A stretch of DNA of 64,000 nucleotides from Tretioscincus oriximinensis. Lineage: Eukaryota; Chordata; Lepidosauria; Squamata; Gymnophthalmidae. Under the pieces are notes generated by a model, which worked only from the letters and a program-made list of their open reading frames with translations, was not told where the DNA came from and ran no database searches. The first letter of the stretch is position 1. Each line of letters starts with the position of its first letter. Below, piece by piece: positions 43,201-55,200 of this stretch. Location: positions 3,335,371 through 3,399,370 of the forward strand of contig JAJVDF010000045.1 in the NCBI GenBank assembly GCA_022410635.1. The letters are read 5' to 3'. The position numbers were made by a program, and so were the translations under genes.

Positions 43201-46200
43201 ATGACATTCGACGTGTTACAAGGCAAAAGACTACTCTCCATTGGGATCAGCGTCAAACCTCACTGGACAATAAACTGGCAATCAATCGTTGCACATGCCT
43301 CAAGCAATAATGCATATATACTGTTAAAAGAAACCATAAAGATGTTCCGAGAACAACGCTGGATTCTTTAAATCTAACAAGGAATTCCTACCCAAACTAA
43401 TATGGACCAAGCTGTTCTAGGGGGGGAGGGGGGTGCATGGGGACACTGTCATTATGTCATTTAACTATATTATGAGTTTGTTGGTTGTAAATTTCTGGAA
43501 AAATTTAAAAATAATAAATAAATTAATTAAAAAAGAATGTAGGTAGTATATTTTTGGAACTCAACTCAGTTTTTTGTTCAGATTCTCAGGTGTGTGTACG
43601 TGTAATGATGTCAACTGTGGATGTTAAAAGGCTGAGAAGCCACAAAAATTAAACTACATTAGGATGAATTTATAGATTCTGTTGAGCAGGTGTATTATCT
43701 CACTTGATATGTAAGCAGCATATTAAACAATGGCACTTGCAAATGGCTGTTCATAGTGAAAGTCATTTGTCATCTAAATGTTTTTTTGTTTTTATGAATT
43801 CTGAGATCATTGTAATCAATCCGACTGCTTGGCTTTGCAAGAGAGAAAGCTGTTAACACTTTCTTTATGGAGGGTAATATTTCAGAGATGAAACTTGCAC
43901 TTTGTTCTTGCCTTGTCAAAGTGATGCTTTTGGATTTCTGAATGTGGCCTATTTAGTTGGTAGTTTAAACCAGTGGGAACTTTCTTGCCAACCATCCAGT
44001 GAAATGATGCTCCCACACACTTGGATATATTTAAGAAATTAAGATGTGTGTTTTGCTGATTTAAATAGAAAATCAAATGAGACTGTTCAAAAGAGTTAAT
44101 CTAGGAGATGATGTCAAGTGATGGAGATGAGACTCATGCACTGGGAGGAGTTCCTGTTTAACTGGTTGTTCTATAGTTTAACAAAGCATAAAGGAAAGAA
44201 TGTAGAAATAATACACATTGGGACAAATTGGGTGAGTGAATAAGGAAAAAATATCTGTTGAGCTTTATTAGCATTTGCACTTTGGTTCTTGTTGAAATAT
44301 TAAACTGATATGCTATCAAAAGATTATTTTATGAAAAGAGTTGGAGACAATTTTGTAGTTTGTGTTACTTCCAGAGTAGAATTGATGGTTCAGTTTGTGA
44401 AACGGAAGAATAATGATAGCAAGTGGTAGTAAGAGCCAATAAAATTGTTAATGTAGCAAACGTTTACAAAGTATTCCATGTCCACTGTTTTTCAGTTATT
44501 TTAAGCATTGGAAGGGGACAGAGATAGAAGCTCAAACAAACTGATCTGTGTGGGAATCCTAATGGGGATCTTAAATATTTGTCTCTTGCTGGTATCCACT
44601 TCATCAAGTCTTGGGAGCTGTCTGGTGGGCCTCTGTGTGACACAGAATGCTGGACTCGATGGGCTGTGGCCTGATCCAGTATGGCTCTTCTTATGTTCTT
44701 ATGTTCTTATGAATCTCCTGTTGTATAATCAGTCTGTGGTAGTAAGAACAAGACTTATATAGTAGGGATGCAAATCTATTAGTTAATTTTCAGTAAAATG
44801 TCAACTGAAAATGTAGCTAATAATGAATCACCATATGATTGTCTTTCAAATAGCTTTGTAAAACATGGTGATGCGTGTTTCAAACCAGACGAATGTCCAT
44901 GTTCTTGGAAAGGCAAAGAGTATTTTCCTGGAGACAACGTAATTTCTTCCTGCTATTCCTGGTAAGTAATCTTGAGTAGAATTTTAAATAATTTGGTAAG
45001 TAGAATCTCACTAGCATGACATTAAAATTATTGCACATATCCCTTCAGGTATAGGGCGGGATATAAGTACAAATACATAAAGACAGGCATGGATAGCACA
45101 GTTGCTAAGGAATTCGCCTCTCAGCTGGGATATCGGGTTTCGAAGCCCTGTGTGGGACGTGGGGAGGGGTGAGCACCTTCCACTAGCCTGTAGCTCTAGC
45201 CAACCCATAATTTCCTGCTTTCTTATTCGAAAGCAGGAACTGCAAGAAATTGCAGCTGACAGCAAGTAGATACATGGGAACCACCACAGCCTGGTGGGGA
45301 AGATAGAATGTGAGCCTTCGGGCAAAAGTACCCTTGTAAGCCGCTTTGAGTCCCTTTGAAAGGTGAGAAAAGCAGGGTATAAGAACCCAGTTCTTCTTCT
45401 AAATATATAAAAATAATCTGTAATGCAATGTATAATTAAGCAATTAATAGCATTCCAAGTAGTCCCGATAGAAACATAGGCAATAGATTGATGAACCAGT
45501 TTCAAATCGGTTAAGGTTTGACTTATATTTTGAATGCTGATGGTTGGGATCAGTCTTTGAATCTGATGGCTAGGTCTGAGCCATAATGTGCTATCCATAC
45601 ATGGATAGCCTTCGAACAAAATGTCTGGCTTGCCTGAGCATCATCCTTACTATTTGAGCAGTCCAAATACTGCAGAAATTGCCTCTGTGTTAAATGCATT
45701 ACTGTGTTTTCATAGACAGTTTAATGCAATTTTAGTACTTTGGGATTGCATTTTATTATGATTTTTTTAAAATTTAGTATCTGCAATCATGGATCATTTG
45801 AATGCACTTTTCACCCTTGTCCCTCAATGTGTACTACATATGGAGATCGTCATTACCGAACTTTTGATGGAGTTGCTTTTGATTATATTGGAAATTGTAA
45901 AGTTTACCTTGTCAAGGTAAGACTATCTTAAGAAAATTATTCTGAAATGTAGTTTAAATATTAACTATTTCTGTTGTTGTTTAGCACTATTGAATGTGAA
46001 TTAACACATTACTTGATTAAAATAATTTGAATTACATTTATCAAGCTATTGTGTTAGTATCTTCTATCTATTGTTTTTGCATCATTTTCATTTTCAAAGG
46101 GGAGATAGAGGGAAGGAAACAAGAGGTTGTAGGAAGTGAGCTGAGTGATTGGACATCTAGATTGGTTGAGATGGATGATCAGTTATCTTATTTTTCTCCT

Positions 46201-49200
46201 GCAGAGCTCCTCACTCGTTAGTTTTTCAATCATCATAGAAAACATTAACTGTTTTAATACTGGAATCATTTGCAGGAAGTATATTTTCATTAATGTTGGA
46301 AAGTCGTTCATAATCTTTGATGATGACACTGGAGATCCGGTAAGTTATTTCAGTTTAGAGAACTGAAGTATATCAATCTACATATGATGTTTAAATTAAA
46401 ATTACTTATTAAGCTGTAAATATATAAGCTTACAAGATTTTAGTTGTATTCCATTGATACAGAAAACTAATACATGAATATAATATAGCATAAAGTGTTA
46501 GACAGTCATCTCATCAAATAGTAGCAGGTGCTCAAATACAGACATGTGGTTTTGAATGTATGCTAAAAAAACAATAGAGTTCAGGACAGATTAAAATGAT
46601 TCTATAAGTGCAGCATAAGAAATTATTAAAAGCAAGAAAAACTCCTGGATTGATTTAAATATAAAAAACAGTAATAATAAAGTGAAGTAAAAGGTGGGGC
46701 CTATCCTACTCATAAATCTAGATGTAGGGATAAACAGTAGGATAAAATTTGTCAGTGGCATAAAACCATACTAAAACATTGTGAAAAGATCCAGAGGAAT
46801 CTCTAGTCATTGGATCTGCTTTTATGTTGGCAAGTCAATTTTAATCTTAGCAAGTTGAATTACTGTATTTTTATTAATGCATATTGGGCCAAAGAACTCT
46901 AATTACTCCTAGGGAAGCTGAGCTTTCTGTAACAGACTGGAAAAGTGACCTTGTTATGTTGGTGGACAAATCAATGAAAATGTTGGCAGAACCAGTGAAA
47001 AACAACCAATTTCAATTATAAGGGAAGTAAAAAATAAGCTGGAAAGTATCATGAAGCTTGTATATAAGTCTATAGTGTTGTGGTCAAACACTTTGGAAAA
47101 GATATTGCAGGTGAAGGCTATCCTAGCACTAACCACAAAACCAAAACTTAGAAGGATCATTTATTTATTACAAATAAAGTGATAAATATGATATAACACA
47201 TTACCAATTAAGGGGCTAGCAGCACTTTGAGACTAACTTGAGAAAAGTGGTTGGCATAAGCTTTCGTAGACAGGTCTACTTCTTCAGATGCATCTGAAGA
47301 AGTAGACCTGTCTACGAAAGCTTATGCCAACCACTTTTCTCAAGTTAGTCTCAAAGTGCTGCTAGCCCCTTTGCTGGACTTTCTGCTAGACTAACACGGC
47401 TATTTCTCTGAAAAAGAACATTACCAATTGACAGATAATAACATTATATGAAAGATAGTGGAATAAAAAGGCCATGGCTAAAGGTAGGAGGGTGTAGGTG
47501 CAGCATCTTGACTGGCAGTCCCACACAGCCCACCTATGGTTGATCTAAGGACTCCACCATGCCCCTTATGGGTGAGACGAATGGGGCCCCAGCCCCTGGT
47601 GAGACCATCTAGTCCTTAGCCGAGCAGATGCCACATAACGTGCTCTCCAGGCACGCTCTGCCCAGCCCTTGCTAAGGCAGACACAACCAACCCACACCTT
47701 GTGGGATCCATCCAGCCTATGCTGCAGGTGGCACACCAGAGGATCAAGGGGGTTGAACAGGGCTAGCAAGGGGGGCACATATTTAGAAACCTAAGACCAG
47801 CACGCCCTTCCTCCGCTGCAAGCGTCTGGCCGTCGCTGCATCCTCCAGGCCTCTATAGATCTAGACTTTAAGCAATTAAATATGTAACTTTGTATTAAAT
47901 TCTTTTAACAGAGTCCATTAAGTCATATAGATAAATTGCAACAAATACATATATGGAAAGCTGGATTTTTCACACTTATTCACTTTCCTAATGAGTACAT
48001 CACAGTAATGTGGGATCAAAGAACAACCGTTCACGTAGAAACAGGACCCCAATGGCAGGTAAGAAAATACTACCTCATATAGTTAAAAGTGTAACTATTG
48101 GGAACAGCTTCTCCTTACTTTCAGCACTGTTATTATTTTATAATAGATTCATCTTAATTTGTTATTGTTGCAGCCCATCTTGAAACCAAGTTGGGAGGGG
48201 ACAAAAATGCTAATATACACACATGATAAAATAAAAACATGAATTTATACATCTGGAGGACTCATGTGTCACTGTCACTGAAACTATGATAGATCTTTAT
48301 TACTTTAAAACTAAAGTCCTCAGTATTGTGAATAAAATGCTGTCATAATGAAAAACTTTGTAGGTTTTTAGTAGTAGAATTAGAAAATATGCTTAAATAT
48401 TAAATTTCCTACTGAATTCAGTAGGACATACTAGTTCCTCAGCCATAGATCACAATAAATAGGTATGTCTGAATGTATAAAGTCAAGATGTCTGACATTT
48501 ATTTCATGGACTGAAGGCTATCATTGAGAAGACCATAACTTATACAATTACCTCTTTAGCTACTGAAGGAGGAGGTATAACTAAGATAGTCTCAATTGCA
48601 GATTTTTAAGACTGTGGCAGATTGAGAAACATACCTTTAGATGTACACGGTCCAAGCTATTTAAGATCTTAGAAGTCAAAATTAAGTTCTTGAATTGGAT
48701 TTGGCATGCATTGGCCTTCACCAAACTGTTATAAGGCTAATACATCCAACCAACAGTACCAGTTAGACTTCTTTCAGAAACTTCTTACAGATATTTTAAA
48801 CATAAGAACCCTTAAGTGTGGTCTCAACAGGTTGAGAAAGAATCTCTTGTAATCAATTACAACAATATGGTTTCTCCAATTCTAGGACTCTATACAGTTT
48901 TGAGAAGTATACCATGATATTAAAAGCCACCAAGAGGGCTATCGGGATTGCACTTACCCTGTCTTTCTTCTGGAGGAATAGGACAGCCAAGGTGCTTGTA
49001 TATCATTTAGTGTACAAATATCAGCCCTCTCCAGTTTCTTATCTTGTTTGGGTGAGATCTGCATTAGTGCCCAAAGAGATGAATATGTTTAAACTTTGGA
49101 TAAACTTCCCTTCCAACTTAGAGAGGACTCCTCCTTTCCTGTCATATTCATTTAGGTAAAAAGGAGGCTGCCATAAACATCCTAACTAAGATCTCAATAT

Positions 49201-52200
49201 TTCTGGCATAAGTTGCTTTTGGAGTCTTCCAGTTGATGCCAATAAGACAGTGAGACAATACTAGTTCTGCTAATTCTGATCATTATAAAGGCTACAAGAA
49301 TATGTGCTGAGAATTAAAAAATGGAGTGTAACGCCGTCTCTAAATAAACAGAAGCTTTCCTCAGTCCTAGTGGAGTACAGAGAGTGCGACAGTTAGAGAC
49401 AGTAGGAATTGTAATAAGCATGTTACGCTGAATTCCACAAATTACGCTGAATTCCAATAATATATACTACTCAAAACAAGGGAACACTTTAACATAGTGT
49501 TTGTTAAAGTGTTCCCTTAATTGTTTTGAGCAGTATGTATATTTACTTTTCTGAGACAAATGTATCATTAAATAGTTGTACTTTATATTTCCTAGGGCAA
49601 TTTGACTGGATTGTGTGGAAATTTTGACTCAAAAACAATAAATGAAATGAGAACGCCAGAAAATTTTGAATTGACCAATGCACAAGAATTTGGAAGTAGC
49701 TGGGCAGCTACAGAGGTAAATAAACTGACTTCATGTAGTAATCTTCCAACTTTTGAAATTCAGAACACCCTTTTAAATAAGCTTATATGGAGGGTGTGAC
49801 TAGTTTTGCCATTACTATGGGTATCTATGCGCTGCAATAGTGGTCAAACTGTTCAAACTCTGGATAAAAACTAAGTAGGATAACAGTTTGTAATTGGCTA
49901 TAGATATGGACCATGTACTTCAATATAAAGAATTGGCCTTCAGCAAGGAACCAACATGGTGGAGTCATTTTAAAGAGAGAAAGAAAAGAGTTGTAAATTG
50001 AAGTAGAAGTCACAACCAGCACAAAAAGTTAACTACCATAGAATTCTCAAAATTAAAACCTATTCACTATATACTGATCGTAATATGTAACAAGGGCAAT
50101 ACTTTCCTCAGTGATACTTTCCTCACTTTATTAATACATTTTATTTATATCACCCTTCAGATAAAAAGCAAAGACTATGAATAATTATTTCTTTCAACAT
50201 TGTAAGCTAGTTTAAGCACCAAAGTCAGCTGCCAGCCAGACCAAAGTTGCCTTCCTTTTCCTCGGAAGGATATATGATTGGTATCTTCAGGGGCACCACG
50301 AACACTTCTTATGGGGTTCACTTTGGCAGAGGAGCAGGGACTGAGGTCTCTAAAATTCTGTTTCGTCCAAAGTCCAGTTTCTTCCTCTTTTGGTGGTTTA
50401 AATCTTATTAGAAAACTTACTGATTGTTCATTCTCCTTAAATTTTTGTGAGGTTCCAAGACATTTGGCTCCCTTTCAATGTCTCAGTTTTTCTTAGAGGC
50501 AGGAACTCCTGGTACTATTCATTGCAATTAATCTCTCCTCCCCATCCCCCCACCCCCACCCCGAGGTATGGAAGCATTCAGGTTTCCATTAAATTAGAAC
50601 AAGCACTAACAGTTAATGTGGCTTGGAATGTTTCTAATTACACTTCCTTGGGCAGAAAAAGTGGATCTTGGCAACAGCATGCAGATCTGTGTGGCAAAAA
50701 TTACAACAAGGTCTTAGATTTTAAAATTTACTTGCTTTAAGAACAGAGCAAAAATTTCTAAGTCGCAACGATCCTGTAATATCTGAGGGGATGTCAAGTT
50801 TTGGCCGGCCTCAATAGAATGCTTGGTAACAAATTGGTAAAGAATTCCTTGCGTTTAATCTCCCTCAAAGATTCAAGTTTTAAAAAAAATTCCACCATCA
50901 CAGAATACAAAGCAAGATTAACAGTCTGCCTTCTATGAAGTAATTTTCATCCTGTGTTGCCTCTCAGCCAAAGTCTGAGGATTCTGCTTCTATAGTTTCA
51001 CAAACTCAGTGTCAGCTTCATGTGTACACTGCCATTTAGCTTACCTCCTACTTCAAGCCTTAGGACTCATTCTTAATCTCTGATTCTGAGAAAAAGGTTA
51101 GAGGTTTTCCTTTTAAAAGGTTCTGGTCAATCTTTTGGCTCTGATGGATTGTATCAATCCATATAGTTGGTGCAAAGGTTCTCTTCATCAAAAAGTTCAG
51201 ATCTGCCCTCCCTTTAATTCACTTTGGGAATCAGCTCTATGCCTAGGATAATTCTTTTTCTGACAAACAGTAGGGTGAGTGTCTGACTCCTTATAGGAGG
51301 AGCATTCTTTAGGGAGTGAATACTCCTGCCTATTTAATTCCAAGGACATTTCTCCTCTTTTTGGCAGGACCTTGAAGGAGTTGGGACTTTCTCACAGGAG
51401 CATCTCTTCTGAAGCTGCTCCTACTCCTGCTCCCATGGATCACTTCTGGCCATCTATATTTAAGGTATCTGGGTCTTTCCTTTTAGCTAAAAACATCACA
51501 ACATAATTTTAAAATTATAAAAATTTCCTACAAAGTCTGTAAAGCACCTGACTATAGTCTGGTGTTTTTGTACATTTAAATAGTCCACAAAGGGCCTAAT
51601 ACATTTACCTCTACTGAATATGCCAGTCCTTTCACTGGTCTCCCATGTAATATGCCAAGAATTTATCAAAATGGTAGAAACCATGGCCATGAAATCTTGA
51701 CTAGATTGTTAGCTATCTGAAAGACAAATCATTTTAAAGTACTATACCAATATTTAAAACATCACCAAGATCTGGATCTTTAACTGCTTTGTGGATATAA
51801 TAGTAAACTGCTCAATATAATCTTCAGCTTCAAAATTTGCCCTCTGGTTAACTTATTGGAAGGTGGGTCAAAACTTGAAAATTACCCTAGTTTTAAAAAA
51901 ATAAGGGAAATTGAGTTCAGAGTGACAAACCATTTTTCTATATCACTGTAGAAACTAAGAAGGCCGAGGCAACTGCCTAACACCACGTTTTATGGAATCC
52001 CATCTAAAGATCACACACAGGAATCATGGGAGTGCAGGACCTGATCCAAATAGACACACCCCAGGAGCCCTGACCTGATACTTTCTATCTACTTCCTAAA
52101 ATACACAAACAAGGCAACACTGGAAGACTCTTCATCTCCAGTATTGGAAGTCTTGGGCTGGGTTCTCACAAGGGTGTTAAACAGGAATAGAAAGCAGGAA

Positions 52201-55200
52201 AGTGAATTGGGATCTGACTAATATCTCCATATACATTTATATTATTTCCAGCACTCAGTTTGCTATTCATTGCCTACCTTTTCCTTGCTAGTTTGTAAGG
52301 TACTACAAGATCCCTTTGCTAGATCTCCTTGATTCTGAAATATTTTCTCCTGTGACTTGGTCCTCACAAAAATGTGACTTGTAGAACAGTGAAACTAGCA
52401 CAAGTTCTTTGATTTTTTTCATTTCCCCACAACACACATACCTTGGTCCACCTGGCATTATTGCATTAAGAAAATGGATAATGCCATGAATGATGCTGTC
52501 AGCAGAGTTGACCTTAGTGGAGTAGACCTAAAGATTATATGTCAAAACATATCCAGATGGGAGGAAATCAATAGCCAGCCACCAAGCCATAACTAGCTGC
52601 AACATTTTTGCCAATTGTGTTCTAGAAGCTATGGTTAGGTAAATTTTAGTTTTGGAGCAATTCTTCCAGCTGGCCTTTTCTTTCATAGCTTTGGTGCATT
52701 CTGCAATGAGTGTCTTTGGAATTACATATTATCATCCAGAAGATGATATGATAGACCTTTTTCCATTTTTCCTTTTTTTGAACCTGGCCAGTTCTTTCTC
52801 TGCTTTGTACCATAGGAAATGGAGGGATGTTCATGCTGTTCTGCCAGGGTGAACCCTATAAGAGTGTCTTATAGTGAAATCTCAGTTGCAGTTTACCAGG
52901 AAACTCCCTTTATGCAGAGTGTCTTATTCAGCCTTGTCATTTTCTCTTTAGACATGGAGGAAAACTAAAATTCTAAAGGCATTCATTTACAGATGCTGGG
53001 TACTATAATATTGGTGGAATTTAATAGCTCTTGTTTTTGGTCACTGAAATTCTATGTTCTTTCATTCACTATTAAGAACATAAGAAGAGCCATACTGGAT
53101 TGGGCCACAGCCCATCTAGTCCAGCATTCTGTCTCATACAGAGGCAAACCAGATGCACCTGAGCAGTCCGAACAGAGGAAAGCAAAATATGCACTTGTTC
53201 ATGATTCCCTGCAAATGGTATTTCAGGAGTCCTGCCTCTTTCTCCGTCCCGGAGGCAGCATCCAGACATCCATTCTAGTACCCATTTATACCCTTTGTGT
53301 CCATAAACCTGTCTAGTCCTGTCTTGAAGCTATCTACCACCACCTCTTCAGGAAGTAAATTCCACAGGCCGATGACCCTCTGGCTGAAAAAATACTTTGT
53401 CTGTTCTCACTTCCCATCAGTTTCAAGGAGTGCCTTCTGGTCCTAGTATTGTGTGATTCACCCTATCCATTCCATGCATTATTTTGTACACTTCAATCAG
53501 ATAACCTCTCAAACGTCGCCTTTCGAGGCTGAAGAGGCCCAGACGTTGCAGCCTGACTTCATAAGGGAGGTGCTTCAGACACTTGATCATTCTTGTTGTC
53601 ATTTTCTGCACTTTCTCTAGTTCCACAATATCCCTCTTGAGATGTGGTGACCAGAACTGAACACAGGACTCCAAATGTGGCCTCAGCACAGATTTATAAA
53701 GAGACAAAACAGCATTTGCTGACTTGTTTTCGATTACTTTCCTAATTATCCTCAACTTGGAATTTGCCTTTTTTGCTGCTGCTGCACCCTGGATTGACAT
53801 CTTTATTGAATTGTCCACCAACATCCCAATATCCTTTTCTTGCTCAATCACAGAAAGCTTGGATCCCATCAGGTGGTAGAGTAATTAGGGTTCTTGGCCC
53901 CAGTGTGCATGACTTTGCACTTGCTTAAATTGAAGTGCATTTGCCACTTTGATGTCCACTCTCCGATTTTCAATGGATCATCCTGGAGTGCCTTACAATC
54001 ATTTTCACTACCGTGAACAGTTTCGTGTCATCAGCAAACCTGGCTACTTCACAATTTACCTCCAGATTGTTTATGAATATATTGAAAAGCAGGAGTCCCA
54101 GTACAGATCCCTGGGGTACCCCACTTTTTACCTCTTTCCACTCTGAGAACTGCACATTTTTACTACCCTCTGTTTTCTATGTTTTAGTCAGTTTCCAATC
54201 CAGGACAAAGTCTGCCCTCTTATACTGTACCATGAATGTGGGGCTTTTTAGGAGCCTTTGATGAGGGACTTTATCTAGATTTTCAGAAGGCTTTTGATAG
54301 GCAATATCAACTGGATCCCCTTTATCTACATGTTTGTTAGCACTCTCAAAGAATTCTAGCAAGTTAGAAAGGCATGATTTACCTTTGCAGAAGCAATGCT
54401 GAATTTCATTCAGTAATGCATGCTTCTCCATGTGTTTAGTAATTTTGTCCTTAATTATGGTTTCCAACAATTTACCTGGAACTGATGTTAAACTGATGGA
54501 TCTATAATTTCTGGGATCATCCCGGGATCCCTTTTTGAAGATTGTTGTTACATTAGCTACCCTCCAATCTACTTGTACTGTGCCTGATCTTAAGAAAAGA
54601 TTAAATATTTTGTTTAGAAGTTCAGCAATTTCATATTTGAGTTCTTTAAAANTTTTTGGATGAATACCATCTGGCCTTGGGGACTTATTAATATTCATTT
54701 TTTTAAGGCTAGCAAGGACCTCCTCTCTATCCAGTTTAATTCCTCTGATGTTCTTCCTAAGAAGACTAAATCTGTTGCGAGTAAATACCTTCTGTATTCT
54801 TCAATGCAAACTGAAGCAAAAATTCATCTAACCTCTCTGCAATCTCCACGTCTTCCTTGATTATGCCCTTTTGTCTATTGCTATCTAGTGGTCTGACTGC
54901 TTTCCTCATAGGATTCTTGTATTGATGTATTTGAAAAAGTCCTTATTATTTCTTTTAATATTCTTTGCAATGTGCTCCTCAAAGTTTTTCTTTGCATCCC
55001 AGACTACCACATTGCATTTGGTTTGCCACAGTTTGTGCTCTCTTCTGTTTTCCTCATTAGGATAAGCCTTCCACTTTTTATATCAGTTTTTCTTCATTCT
55101 AATGACTTCTCTTACTTCAGTGGTAAGTCATATGGGTGTCTTCTTGGACTTGGCAGAACCCTTTCTTCTGTTGGGAATGCATTTTATTTGTGCTTTCAAA

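Noticed and set aside
47285..47335. Firm annotation of a hammerhead ribozyme
   Set aside because: The core has an extra base and no cleavage triplet, so it is kept only as a speculative finding.
48914..49159. 81-codon open frame in intron 27
   Set aside because: No family motif, splice context or conserved pattern; probably decayed repeat sequence.
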